NCBI RefSeq assembly: GCF_032681285.1 | Contig: NZ_CP136336.1 | Location: 1,103,001 to 1,167,000, forward strand | Length of the DNA: 64,000 nucleotides | Direction of reading: 5' to 3' | DNA from: Piscinibacter gummiphilus | GTDB lineage: Bacteria > Pseudomonadota > Gammaproteobacteria > Burkholderiales > Burkholderiaceae_C | In this document: piece by piece, positions 52,990 to 61,803 of the stretch | How positions within the stretch are numbered: the stretch's first letter is position 1 | Layout of the letters: the number at the start of each line of letters is the position of its first letter | Program-made: the position numbers and the translations under genes | The notes under the pieces: model-generated | Database searches by the model: none | What the model was told of the DNA's origin: nothing | What the model saw: only the letters and a program-made list of their open reading frames with translations

Positions 52990-54153
52990 TTACTTGCAGC
53001 CGCTCGCGGTGCAACGCGCGCGGATCACTTCCTGCCCATCCTTCACCTCGGCCACGTAGAACGGCGCGTCGAGCTGGTGGTCGACACCATAGGCGGCCTT
53101 GCCCGTCCACGACGATTCACCCAAGGCGCCCTTGTGGCCCTTGATCTTCTCCAGCTCGGCCACGACCTTGGCGGTGTCGCTCACGGTGCCGGCCTTGCGC
53201 ATGGCTTCGAAGAGCAGGTGCGTGCCGTCGTAGAACGCCGGGCTGAAGCCGTTCATCGCGCGCTTGTACTTGGCGGCGTAGGCCTGCGCGTAGGCGGCGG
53301 TGCTGGGCAGCTTGGGGTCGATGGGCGTGTGAACCAGCAGGCCCTCGGTGGCCTGCTTGCCGGCCACGTTGACGATGTCCTGCGTGGCGGGGCCGCCGGT
53401 GCGGATGATGGTGCCGGTGAAGCCGAGCTCGCGCGCCTGCTTGGTGATGAGGCCGGCGGTGCTGGGCGAGTTGCCGTCGAGTTCGATGGCGTCGACCTTG
53501 GCGGCGAGGATGCGGGTAATCAGCGGCACGAAGTCCACGCGGTCGCGTTCGAAGAATTCTTTCGCCGCGAGGTCGGCGCCGACCTTGCCGTAGGCGGTGG
53601 TCAGGTCTTTCGCGATCTGCTGGCCGGTTTCGTCGTTGGGGAAGAGGGCGCCCACGCGCTTCACGTTGCGCGTCTTCACCACCCACTCGATCTGCGGGCC
53701 AGCCACTTCGGCGGTGGTCACGTTGGGGCGGAAGGTGTAGAGCTTGTCCGTGCCCAGCGCCTTGGCGGTGAAGCCGAGCGTCATCACGACGACCTGGTTC
53801 TTCTCGGTGATGGGCTGGATGGCCAGCACCGGCGCCGAGCCCACCGGGCCGATGATGTACTTGACCTTGTCGTCGTAGACGAGTCGGTTGGCCACCGTCA
53901 CCGCTTCGTTGGCCTGGTACTTGTCGTCGTAGGCGATGACCTGCACCTTGTACTTCTTGCCGCCCACGTCGAGCCCGCCCTTGGCGTTGACGTCGTCGGC
54001 GGCGAGCTCGGCCGCGTGTTGCATGCCAGTGCCCCAGGCGGCGCCGGCCCCCGAGAGGGTGACGAGGGCGCCGATCTTGAGCGTCTCCTGAGCGAAGGGC
54101 GCGCTGCTGAACGCGATGAGGGCCGCGAGGGCCAGGGGCTTGAGCAGGGTCAT
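52990..54153 (-). CDS. livK: Branched-chain-type ABC transporter substrate-binding protein
   Basis: The 387-residue receptor has a signal peptide (MTLLKPLALAALIAFSSAPFAQ) and a type I periplasmic binding fold: LKIGALVTLSGAGAAWGTGMQHAAELAADDVNAKGG and GPVGSAPVLAIQPITEKNQVV. The C-terminal CTASGC could form a small disulfide loop. Start ATG 54153. Ligand is uncertain; the operon with ALDH and lactonase suggests an organic acid or lactone-derived compound rather than leucine. Confidence 0.9.
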   Translation of the reverse strand: MTLLKPLALAALIAFSSAPFAQETLKIGALVTLSGAGAAWGTGMQHAAELAADDVNAKGGLDVGGKKYKVQVIAYDDKYQANEAVTVANRLVYDDKVKYIIGPVGSAPVLAIQPITEKNQVVVMTLGFTAKALGTDKLYTFRPNVTTAEVAGPQIEWVVKTRNVKRVGALFPNDETGQQIAKDLTTAYGKVGADLAAKEFFERDRVDFVPLITRILAAKVDAIELDGNSPSTAGLITKQARELGFTGTIIRTGGPATQDIVNVAGKQATEGLLVHTPIDPKLPSTAAYAQAYAAKYKRAMNGFSPAFYDGTHLLFEAMRKAGTVSDTAKVVAELEKIKGHKGALGESSWTGKAAYGVDHQLDAPFYVAEVKDGQEVIRARCTASGCK

Positions 54154-54185
54154 GGGTTGTCTCCGTCTGATGTGTGGGTGGGGGA

Positions 54186-55145
54186 CTACTCGATCGAAGC
54201 GCCCGAGAGGCGCACCACCTCGCGCCACTTGCGGCTTTCGGCCTGCATGAAGGCCTCGAACTCGGCGGGCTTGTTGTTCACCACCTCGCCGCCGAGGTCG
54301 ACGAGGCGCTGGTGCATCGCGGGCTCGGCCACGAGCTTGACGATCTGCTCGCTGATCTGCGTGCGCAGCGCAGGTGGCAGCGAGGCCGGTGCCAGCACGC
54401 CGAACCAGGTGGCCGCCTCGAAGCCGGCAAGACCCGCTTCGGTGAAGGTGCGCAGCTCGGGCACCCGCTCGACGCGCTTGGCGTTCGCCAGCGCCACCGC
54501 GTGCAGCTTGCCGCTCGCCAAGTGCGGCAGCACGGAGGTGAGCGTGACGAACATCGTGTCGACCTGGCCCGCGAGCAGGTCGGTGAGGGCCGGCGCGTCG
54601 CCCTTGTAGGGCACGTGCGTCATCGGGACTTGTGCCTGCACCTTGAACATCTCGCCGGCCAGGTGCTGCGCGGTGCCGTTGCCGGGCGAGGCGAAGGTGA
54701 GGCCGTTGGGGCGACCCTTGGCGAGCGCCATCAGCTCGGGCAGCGTCTTCGCCGGCAGCGCCGGGTTCGTCACCAGCACGATGGGCACCTTCACCAGCAG
54801 CGAGAGCGTGGCGAAGTCTTTGACAGGATCGAAATCGATCTTCTTGTAGATGCTCGCGGCGATGGTGTGCGCCGAGGTCGTCATGTAGAGCGTGTGGCCG
54901 TCGCCCGGGGCACGCGCGACCTGCGAAGCGGCGAGCGTGGTGCCGGCGCCGGGCTTGTTGTCGACGATGACCTGCTGGCCCCAGGTGGCGCTCAGGCGCT
55001 CGGCGAGGGCGCGGGCCACCACGTCGGTGGCGCCGCCGGCGGGGTAGGGCACGACGAGCCTGACGGGCTTGGTGGGGAATCCTTGCGCGTGCAGCGCCAG
55101 CGGCGACAGCAACGCGGGGGTGACGATGAACTGGCGGCGCTTCAT
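54186..55145 (-). CDS. Bug-family solute receptor (TTT type)
   Basis: The 319-residue receptor has a signal MKRRQFIVTPALLSPLALHAQ, then FPTKPVRLVVPYPAGGATDVVARALAERL and the second-domain signature GTAQHLAGEMFKVQAQVPMTHVPYKGDAPALTD. It overlaps the dehydrogenase gene by 4 bp and precedes livK by 32 bp, so one operon carries two unrelated uptake receptors. TctA/TctB partners are not present here. Confidence 0.9.
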   Translation of the reverse strand: MKRRQFIVTPALLSPLALHAQGFPTKPVRLVVPYPAGGATDVVARALAERLSATWGQQVIVDNKPGAGTTLAASQVARAPGDGHTLYMTTSAHTIAASIYKKIDFDPVKDFATLSLLVKVPIVLVTNPALPAKTLPELMALAKGRPNGLTFASPGNGTAQHLAGEMFKVQAQVPMTHVPYKGDAPALTDLLAGQVDTMFVTLTSVLPHLASGKLHAVALANAKRVERVPELRTFTEAGLAGFEAATWFGVLAPASLPPALRTQISEQIVKLVAEPAMHQRLVDLGGEVVNNKPAEFEAFMQAESRKWREVVRLSGASIE

Positions 55146-56026
55146 GTCTTGCCTCCGAGCAGTCGGCTCACGACCGGGTGGTACTGGTCGCCGAGACCGG
55201 CGTCAATGGCGGCCTGGTACCACTCGTCGACGATGCGGGCGCTCTTGGCGTCGACCCCCGTTTCCTGCGCGAGCTTCAACGCATAGGCCAGGTCCTTGCG
55301 GGCGTAGCGCACCGAGAACGCCCGCTCGGGGAAGGCGCCCGGCAGCATGGCCTTCATGCCGTGGCTGCGCAGGGCGAAGCTGTCGGCGCTGCCCTTGCTC
55401 AGGGTCTCGAAGAGCAGCGTGGGGTCGACACCGGCGCGCTCGCCGATGGCCTTGGCTTCGCTCAAGGCGACAACGGTTTCGAAGAGCACCATGTTGTTGA
55501 GGATCTTCACCACCTGGCCGCAGCCGACGGGGCCGCAGAGCGCGATGTCGGTGGCAAAGGTGGCGATGAGCGGCTTCACGCGCTCGAAGGTGGCCGCGTC
55601 GGCGCCGACCATCACCGAGAGCGTGCCGGCCTCGGCGGCGGCCCGGGTGCGGGCCACGGGGGCGTCGATGAAGGTCACACCCTTGTCCGCAAAGGCCTTC
55701 GCGAGCGCGCGTGTCGTGTCGACGGGCGAGGTGCTGAGGTCGATCACGATCTGCCCGGCGCGTGTGTTGGCGAGCAGGCCGTCGGGCTGCTGCGCGAGCT
55801 GCTGCACCACCTCGCCGGAGGGCAGCGAGAGCAGCACGATGTCGGCGTGCTTCATCACCGCGGCGATGGAGCCGGCGCTCTGCACGCCGTCAGCGGCGAG
55901 GCGCTGCAGCGCGGCGCTGTCGAGGTCGTGTGCATGCACGGCGCTGCCCGACTTGCGCGCGAGGTTGCGGCACATGGGCTCACCCATCACACCCAGGCCG
56001 ATGAATCCGAGAGAGTTGGTCGTCAT
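55142..56026 (-). CDS. Beta-hydroxyacid dehydrogenase (3-hydroxyisobutyrate dehydrogenase-like)
   Basis: The 294-residue NAD(P)-dependent enzyme starts LGFIGLGVMGEPMCRNLARK, the family dinucleotide motif, then has the substrate loop TFIDAPVARTRAAAEAGTLSVMVGA and the catalytic lysine in GCGQVVKILNNMV. It could act on 3-hydroxyisobutyrate, tartronate semialdehyde or a related acid. Together with the adjacent aldehyde dehydrogenase it forms an alcohol-aldehyde-acid oxidation pair. Confidence 0.92.
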   Translation of the reverse strand: MTTNSLGFIGLGVMGEPMCRNLARKSGSAVHAHDLDSAALQRLAADGVQSAGSIAAVMKHADIVLLSLPSGEVVQQLAQQPDGLLANTRAGQIVIDLSTSPVDTTRALAKAFADKGVTFIDAPVARTRAAAEAGTLSVMVGADAATFERVKPLIATFATDIALCGPVGCGQVVKILNNMVLFETVVALSEAKAIGERAGVDPTLLFETLSKGSADSFALRSHGMKAMLPGAFPERAFSVRYARKDLAYALKLAQETGVDAKSARIVDEWYQAAIDAGLGDQYHPVVSRLLGGKT

Positions 56027-56029
56027 GAA

Positions 56030-57493
56030 TCAGAGGCCGAGGTAGATGCCCTTGGCTTGTTGGTAGAGGCGCAGGCCGGTGAGGCCTTTTTCGCGGCCGA
56101 GGCCGCTGTCCTTGAAGCCGCCGAACGGCGTGGCGATGGAGAGCTGCTTGTAGGTGTTGATCCACACCGTGCCGGCTTCGAGCGCACGGGCGATGCGCAG
56201 GGCGCGCTTGTAGTCGGCCGTCCAGATGCCGGAGGCCAGGCCGTAGGCGCTGTCGTTGGCTTGCGCGATGAGGTCGTCTTCGTCGTCGAAGGGCAGGGCG
56301 CAGAGCACCGGGCCGAAGACTTCCTGCTGCGCGATGGCGGCGCGGTTGTCGATGCCGGCGATGACGGTGGGCAGGTAGAAGGCCCCGGCATCCAGGCGGG
56401 CATCGCTCGGACGTGCGCCACCGGCCACGATCTCGGCGCCGCCCGCGCGGGCCGCGTCGACCATGCCTTCGATGCGCTCGCGCTGGGCGAACGAGGCAAT
56501 GGGGCCCATCTCGGCGCCGCTGGCGTCGGGCAAGTCGACACGCAGGCGCCGTGCCTTGTCGGCGATCATCTTCAGCACCCGATCGAACACGCTGCGCTGC
56601 ACGAAGAGCCGCGAGCCCGCCACGCACGACTGGCCGCTGCCTTCGAAGATGCCGCCGGCCACGCCTTCGACGGCCGCGTCGAGGTCGGCATCGGCGAAGA
56701 GGATGTGCGGCGACTTGCCGCCGAGTTCCAGCGCGACCGGCATCAGCTTGCGCGCTGCTGCTTCGGCGATGCGCCGGCCGCTCGCCGTGCCGCCGGTGAA
56801 CGACACCATCTTCACGCCCGGGTGCTCGACGAGCGCCGCGCCCACCGTGGCGCCGGTGCCCGGCAGCACGTTGAGCAGCCCGGGGGGCAGGCCCGCTTCG
56901 AGCGCGATGCGGCCGAGTTCGAGCGCGGTCGAGGGCGTGATCTCCGATGGTTTCAGGATCACCGCGTTGCCGGCGGCGAGTGCGGGTGCGACCTTCTGCG
57001 CCTCCATCGTCATCGGCGAGTTCCACGGCGTGATGGCGGCGACCACGCCATAGGGCTCGTGCACCGTCATCGAGAGGTAGTTACCGCGTGAAGGTGTGAG
57101 CTCGGAGACTAGCGTCTCGCACACGGAAGCGTAGTAGCGGAAGGTGGTGGCTGCGCTCTTGACCTGCGCCACGCACTCGGCCCAGACCTTGCCGTTCTCG
57201 AGCATCTGCAGGCGCGCGAAGCGCTCGCTGTCGCGCAGCATCAGCTCGCCGATGCGGTGCAGGAGCCCGGCGCGCTGCGGCGGGAGCATCTCCCGCCAGG
57301 CCTTGTGGCGGGCGGCGTCGGTGGCGCAGGCCACGGCGTCGTTCACCTCGTCGGCTCCCGCGGCAGCCACGCGGTGGTTCAGCTGACCGGTGGCCGGGTT
57401 GATGGAATCGAGCGGCGGCGCCGTGCCGCCGGGCCGGAACTCGCCGCCGATCAGCAGCGGGCGTGGGGTGTCGTTTGTGGTGCCGGTGGGCAT
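56030..57493 (-). CDS. Aldehyde dehydrogenase (ALDH superfamily)
   Basis: The 487-residue NAD(P)-dependent enzyme has ITPWNSPM (oxyanion Asn), the cofactor motif FTGGTASGRRIAEAA, the general base in LELGGKSPHILFADADLD and the nucleophilic cysteine in GSGQSCVAGSRLFV. Length and motifs are canonical. It is the first gene of a long minus-strand operon and is preceded by a 15-bp palindrome that may be the operator for the IclR regulator at 58349. Confidence 0.95.
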   Translation of the reverse strand: MPTGTTNDTPRPLLIGGEFRPGGTAPPLDSINPATGQLNHRVAAAGADEVNDAVACATDAARHKAWREMLPPQRAGLLHRIGELMLRDSERFARLQMLENGKVWAECVAQVKSAATTFRYYASVCETLVSELTPSRGNYLSMTVHEPYGVVAAITPWNSPMTMEAQKVAPALAAGNAVILKPSEITPSTALELGRIALEAGLPPGLLNVLPGTGATVGAALVEHPGVKMVSFTGGTASGRRIAEAAARKLMPVALELGGKSPHILFADADLDAAVEGVAGGIFEGSGQSCVAGSRLFVQRSVFDRVLKMIADKARRLRVDLPDASGAEMGPIASFAQRERIEGMVDAARAGGAEIVAGGARPSDARLDAGAFYLPTVIAGIDNRAAIAQQEVFGPVLCALPFDDEDDLIAQANDSAYGLASGIWTADYKRALRIARALEAGTVWINTYKQLSIATPFGGFKDSGLGREKGLTGLRLYQQAKGIYLGL

Positions 57494-57514
57494 TCGGGTC
57501 TTGTGCGGAGTTTG

Positions 57515-57529
57515 TTCTGTTAAACAGAA
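57515..57529. promoter_or_regulatory. Palindromic operator candidate upstream of the ALDH operon
   Basis: TTCTGTT-A-AACAGAA is a perfect 7-bp inverted repeat around one base, 22 bp upstream of the ALDH start, with a further half-site GTTCTGT at 57535. IclR-family regulators bind palindromes of this size and an IclR gene lies less than 1 kb away, so it is the best candidate operator. Confidence 0.55.
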
Positions 57530-57688
57530 TCAAGGTTCTGTCATATGGGGAGTGTCGCGCTCACCCAAGACGGGCGTCAAGGCGTGAACGGGGCGGTGTT
57601 ATCCCTGAGGGCCTGCCGAGGCGCCAATGCGACGACTGCAAAATCGCGCGCCCCGGAACATCCCGGGAACAACTCAAGGAGGAAGTTG

Positions 57689-58345
57689 ATGAAGAGGCTT
57701 TTGCTGGTACTTGCAGCGCTCGCGCTGTCTGGCTGCGCGGCGCAGGTGGCAAACCTGAACGTTGCTGGCGCGGAACGTTCGGAGCAGTTGCGTGTACAGG
57801 ACCTGCGCCCGGCGATCGAGAAGGAGGGTGAAATCTTCAGCATCTCCATCACGAGCGAGCAGTACGCGCTCTATCGGGTGGCTGAAAGCGTGACGGTTCC
57901 GAGCGGCGTGCGCCTGCTGCAGCATCGTGCGTTCGAAACCCTGCAGAAGCCGGGCGAAGCGCCGCTCGACCTCAAGGTGCACCACTTCGTCGTCTACCGC
58001 AACATGCAAGCCGAGCTTCGCCGCAGCTCAATCGGCATCGCGCTTGGAGGTGTGATGGGCGCAGTGATCGCGGGCAACATGGTCGTCGACGCCTCGGGTG
58101 CGGCACACTCGCTCGTGGACGGCAAGGCCTTCGAAGCACTGGCTGCCACCGAATTCAAGCGGGCGCTCTACTCCGAGGCCGAGAACGCCGGCAAAGGCAG
58201 CGTGCACATCGTCTACATCGACACCGAGATCAACGGCAAGCGTGTCTTCACGCGCACGCTGGTGCCCATGAAGGTGCCCGAAGGCCAGACACCGATCGGC
58301 GTGGCGCTCGAATCTGCGATCAAGTACCAGCTGGCGCAGTACTGA
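57689..58345 (+). CDS. Lipoprotein of unknown function
   Basis: The 218-residue protein has a clear lipoprotein signal MKRLLLVLAALALSGCAAQ with lipobox LSGC (14-17) and a strong ribosome site AAGGAGGAAG before ATG 57689. The body has one hydrophobic stretch SSIGIALGGVMGAVIAGNMVV (about 112-132), glycine-rich, which could insert in a membrane or pack in a multimer, and a beta-rich remainder (FSISITSEQYALYRV, VHIVYIDTEINGKRVFTRTLV). No family recognised. Convergent with the IclR gene. Confidence 0.82.
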   Translation: MKRLLLVLAALALSGCAAQVANLNVAGAERSEQLRVQDLRPAIEKEGEIFSISITSEQYALYRVAESVTVPSGVRLLQHRAFETLQKPGEAPLDLKVHHFVVYRNMQAELRRSSIGIALGGVMGAVIAGNMVVDASGAAHSLVDGKAFEALAATEFKRALYSEAENAGKGSVHIVYIDTEINGKRVFTRTLVPMKVPEGQTPIGVALESAIKYQLAQY

Positions 58346-58348
58346 CGA

Positions 58349-59098
58349 TCAACGGGCCCGCCGTGTGGCGGGCCAGACGCCGCCCAGGTTGCGCGTGGCC
58401 GTCTCGCAGGCTTCGAGCAGCGGCTTCACCATCTTCTTCACCGCCGATTCGGTGAACCGATCGAGCGGACCCGAGAGCGACAACGCCCCGAGCAACTGGC
58501 CTCCGGGCCCGAACACCGGCCCGGCGACGGCGCCGCACAGCGGGTCTCGCTCGCCGAAGGAGTATTCGGCGAGTTCGCCACCGAAGGCCGCGGCGTCGCC
58601 CGTGCCGAAGCGCAGCAGCACCTTGCCCGCGGCACCGCGCTTGAGCGGCAGCAGGTCACCCGCGCGCACACGGTCGAGCGTGGAATGGTGCGAGTCGAAC
58701 CGCAGCAGGCACAGGCGCGTCTCGTCGTCTTGCCGCACGTGGAACGACGGGCTTTCCGTGCCGCGCTCCACCAGCGCCTGCATCAGCGGCGCGAGTTGCT
58801 CTTCCACGCGGTTGCTGCGCTCATAGGCGCGCCCGAGACGAAACGCGAGCGGCCCCAGCACGTAGCGCTGGTCCTGCTGGCGCAGCACCAGGCCGCGCCG
58901 CTCGAGCGTGACCATCATGCGCAGCACCGCGCTCTTGTAGAGGCCGGTGGCCTCGGCGATGCCGGTGAGGGTGAGCGGCTGTTCGGCGCGTTCGATCGCC
59001 TCGACGATGGCGAGCGCGCGCTCGACGGCGGCCACGCCTTCCATGTTGGCGGCGTAGCCGGGAGACAGTTTGGGGGTGGAAGCGGAGCGAGACGGCAT
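58349..59098 (-). CDS. IclR-family transcriptional regulator
   Basis: The 249-residue regulator has the N-terminal winged HTH (AAVERALAIVEAIERAEQPLTLTGIAEATGLYKSAVLRMMVTLERRGLV) and the C-terminal IclR effector domain (LLPLKRGAAGKVLLRF, GPGGQLLGALSLSGPLDRFT). It probably controls the ALDH-dehydrogenase-transport operon that starts 0.9 kb away. Start ATG 59098. Confidence 0.92.
   Translation of the reverse strand: MPSRSASTPKLSPGYAANMEGVAAVERALAIVEAIERAEQPLTLTGIAEATGLYKSAVLRMMVTLERRGLVLRQQDQRYVLGPLAFRLGRAYERSNRVEEQLAPLMQALVERGTESPSFHVRQDDETRLCLLRFDSHHSTLDRVRAGDLLPLKRGAAGKVLLRFGTGDAAAFGGELAEYSFGERDPLCGAVAGPVFGPGGQLLGALSLSGPLDRFTESAVKKMVKPLLEACETATRNLGGVWPATRRAR
58355..58374. terminator. Possible hairpin terminator between lipoprotein and iclR
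   Basis: GGCCCGCC-gtgt-GGCGGGCC is a perfect 8-bp stem with a 4-base loop located 10 bp after the lipoprotein stop and overlapping the last codons of the convergent IclR gene. No T-run follows, so termination is uncertain. Confidence 0.35.
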
Positions 59099-59221
59099 GG
59101 GTGAGGGCGACCTGGTGCGCGGGTGCGCGCGCGTGGAGCCGCAGTATGGCGCAGCGTGCGCGGGCTCACCCCCACCGATGGGGGGAAGGGCTGCCTTCCC
59201 CTGGCGTGATGCAATACGCGG

Positions 59222-60025
59222 ATGAACGAGGAAGTCCAGTCGCTGCGCAAACGCCTGCAGGATCTGCACGAGCAGCACATCGCCGGGTTCGCGAACGACC
59301 AGCAGTACGCGGAAGCTCGCGCGCTGCTCGAGCGCAAGCTGGTCGATGCGGTGATGCGCAGCCCCGACCCCGACGAAGAGTGGCCCGAGACCGTGATGAT
59401 GGGCGACATGCGGCCCGATGCGGCGTTGCTGCCGCCGTTGCCCATGCCGGCGGCGCCGCAGAAGTCGGATGCGCTGCGGTGGGTGGTTGGCGCGGGCGTG
59501 GCCGCCGTGGCGGCGGCGTTGCTGACCTACGGCTGGGCGGTGTCGTCGCGCAGCAGCGCAACCCCGGCCCGCGCCACGTCTGCATCCGACGAGGCGCCCG
59601 TGTTGCACGGCACGGCGGGCGCCTCGGCGCCGGCCGCGCTCGTCGATGCGGCGGCCCCGGTGGGGCAATCCATCAGTGGCACGGTGGACCTGTCGCCGAG
59701 CGTCGCGCAACAGGCACGCCCGACCGACACGGTCTTCATCTTCGCCCGCGCGGTGGAAGGGCCACCGATGCCGCTGGCGGTGATTCGCAAGCAGGTGAAG
59801 GACCTGCCGCTGCAGTTCAAGCTCGACGACAGCATGGCGATGTGGCCGGACGCGCGGGTGTCGGCCTTTCCGCGCGTGGTGGTCACGGCACGCGTGAGCA
59901 AGAGCGGCGAAGGCCAGCCGCGCCCTGGCGACCTGGAAGGCCACTCGCCGCCCGTGGCCGCGGGGGCCACGGGGTTGCAGATCGCCATCTCCAACGTGGT
60001 GGGTGCTGGCGCGGCGGGGCCTTAG
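59222..60025 (+). CDS. CcmI/CycH-like protein outside a ccm operon
   Basis: The 267-residue protein has a short helical N-terminus (LRKRLQDLHEQHIAGFANDQQYAEARALLERKL), one membrane helix at about 86-106 (WVVGAGVAAVAAALLTYGWAV) and a periplasmic domain with SGTVDLSPSVAQQARPTDTVFIFARA, MPLAVIRKQVKDLPLQFKLDDSMAM and SKSGEGQPRPGDLEG. This periplasmic part matches the C-terminal domain of the cytochrome c biogenesis factor CcmI, but the TPR region is missing and no ccm genes are nearby. Role here unknown. Confidence 0.8.
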   Translation: MNEEVQSLRKRLQDLHEQHIAGFANDQQYAEARALLERKLVDAVMRSPDPDEEWPETVMMGDMRPDAALLPPLPMPAAPQKSDALRWVVGAGVAAVAAALLTYGWAVSSRSSATPARATSASDEAPVLHGTAGASAPAALVDAAAPVGQSISGTVDLSPSVAQQARPTDTVFIFARAVEGPPMPLAVIRKQVKDLPLQFKLDDSMAMWPDARVSAFPRVVVTARVSKSGEGQPRPGDLEGHSPPVAAGATGLQIAISNVVGAGAAGP

Positions 60026-60034
60026 CCTGCCCCC

Positions 60035-61795
60035 TCAGATCGGCGCGAAGACGAAGTCGCCCGCTTCGTGGCCGGCAAAGCCGATCGGCGCGTACTGCGG
60101 CTGCTGCGGGATCTTGAGGCGGCGCGCGAGGTGCGCAAAACGTGCGGCCACCGCGCCATGCAACTCCTGCGCGGCCATCGGCGAGCGCACCTGACCCAGC
60201 ACATCGAGCAGGCTGCGCGCGAAGAGCGAGTGGTTGATGCTGCCGCCGTCGACCACCGGCTCCATGCCGCCCGAGGTCATGGCCACGCGTGCTCGCTGCT
60301 GGCTGAGCTGGCGCAGCGGCCCCAGTCGTTGCTCGAGCGTCAAGGCCTGGTCGACGGCGGGCACGAGCGAGCGGGTGAGCGTGCCCGAGTAGCACGAGTC
60401 GGCGATCACGAGCACATGGCGCGCGCTCATGGCCGAGAGTTGGTCGGTCACGTCGATCACCGACACCCATTGCGCGATGTCCTTCTCGTCGCCATCGACG
60501 GGGATCCAGTAGCCACGCGCAGTGACGGTGTCCATCTGGCCGTGGCCGGCGTAATAGACGACCACCTGGTCTTGCGGGCCGACCTGCTGGCGCAGCTTGC
60601 TTAAGCCCGACAGCAACTGCTGGCGCGTCACGTCTTGCAGCAGCGTCACCTCGAAGCCGAAGCGCTGCTTGAGCACGGTGGCCACGGCATGTGCATCGGC
60701 GCGGGGCGTGTCGAGCTTGGTCCAGTGCTTGTACTGCTGGTTGGCGATGACGAGCGCGTGGCGCTTTCCGCCGAGCAGCGGGGCGAGCGGTGGCGCTTCG
60801 ACCGGCGCGGTGGCCAGCGCCGCACTGGCGGGTGACGCAACGGCGGGCGCCGCACTCGCCGCGAGCGGCGCCGAGCGCTGCACGAGCCTCAGCTCGGCCT
60901 GTGCCTGCGCGCCCACTTCGTCTTCGGCCTGCACAAGCACGGTCGATGGGGTGTCGCCCACGGTGAGCGGAATGCTCAACAGACCTTGTGCATCGGTGGC
61001 CTGCGGCTGGCCGTTGACCCGCACGGACTTCACACCATTGGCGCTCGCCACACGCACCACCACCTCCAGCGGGCCGGGGGCGCTTTCGAGCGTGATGGGG
61101 GCACCGGCCATGCGCGGCAACGGCACAGCGCCGAGCGGCGAGACCACGTCGACCCGCAGCCGCTCCGCACGCTGGATCGACAGGCCTGCCACCAGGCCGC
61201 CGGTCGCCTTCTGCACGAGATCGCCGATGCGGCGGTAGGCGTCAAGCGAGCTGAGGCCTTGCGCGGCGGCCAGCATGGCGCTTTTTTCGAGGAAGCCGGC
61301 CAAGCCGATCAGGGCGCGGGCCGAGCCCTGCGCGGCGGCCTTCTCGTACCACGACTGTGCTTCGGCGCGGTCGCCACGCTGGTCGAGCAGCTCGGCCATC
61401 GAGGTCTGCGCCATCGGCACGCCCTGGGTGGCGGCCGGCAGCAATGCGGTGAGCGTCGCCGCCCGGTCTGGCACTGCGGCCACGTTGGTGCCGGAGCCCG
61501 TGCCACCGGTCGCAGCCTGTGCTTGCGCCTGCGGCTGTGGCTCGCTGTATTCACCGCCCGCCGCTTGGCATTGCGTGGGCGAGAGCCGCGTTGCACGGCG
61601 TGGCATCACGGTGGTGCTCAGTCCCAGCCGGCGCACCTGGCCGGGCAACAGGCAATGCACGAGGCCATCGGCCGGCTCGGCTTGCGTGCCGGGCTGGTCG
61701 GCACTCCTCGCGTGGGAGCCCCACACCAGACCCAGAACCAATGCGGCGCTGGCGAGCGCCAGTTGCCGCGGGCGCGGCGTGGACATCGATCGCAT
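60035..61795 (-). CDS. Caspase-domain (C14) protein with Sel1-like repeats
   Basis: The 586-residue secreted or membrane-anchored protein has an N-terminal hydrophobic segment (LALASAALVLGLVWGSHA), Sel1/TPR-like helices at about 115-175 (AEAQSWYEKAAAQGSARALIGLA), a beta-sandwich-like linker (about 215-305) and a C-terminal caspase domain: KRHALVIANQQYKHWTKLDTP, His418 in VYYAGHGQMD and Cys468 in IADSCYSGTL. Both catalytic residues are present. It starts 8 bp after the OmpA-family gene and is surely co-expressed. ATG 61786 is an alternative start. Confidence 0.88.
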   Translation of the reverse strand: MRSMSTPRPRQLALASAALVLGLVWGSHARSADQPGTQAEPADGLVHCLLPGQVRRLGLSTTVMPRRATRLSPTQCQAAGGEYSEPQPQAQAQAATGGTGSGTNVAAVPDRAATLTALLPAATQGVPMAQTSMAELLDQRGDRAEAQSWYEKAAAQGSARALIGLAGFLEKSAMLAAAQGLSSLDAYRRIGDLVQKATGGLVAGLSIQRAERLRVDVVSPLGAVPLPRMAGAPITLESAPGPLEVVVRVASANGVKSVRVNGQPQATDAQGLLSIPLTVGDTPSTVLVQAEDEVGAQAQAELRLVQRSAPLAASAAPAVASPASAALATAPVEAPPLAPLLGGKRHALVIANQQYKHWTKLDTPRADAHAVATVLKQRFGFEVTLLQDVTRQQLLSGLSKLRQQVGPQDQVVVYYAGHGQMDTVTARGYWIPVDGDEKDIAQWVSVIDVTDQLSAMSARHVLVIADSCYSGTLTRSLVPAVDQALTLEQRLGPLRQLSQQRARVAMTSGGMEPVVDGGSINHSLFARSLLDVLGQVRSPMAAQELHGAVAARFAHLARRLKIPQQPQYAPIGFAGHEAGDFVFAPI

Positions 61796-61803
61796 GACAG
61801 ACC

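Noticed and set aside
49790-54153. LivKHMGF as the urea transporter (urtABCDE) missing from the urease locus
   Set aside because: Gene order and the receptor sequence fit the branched-chain class, it sits in a catabolic operon 22 kb away, and nothing in the receptor suggests urea.
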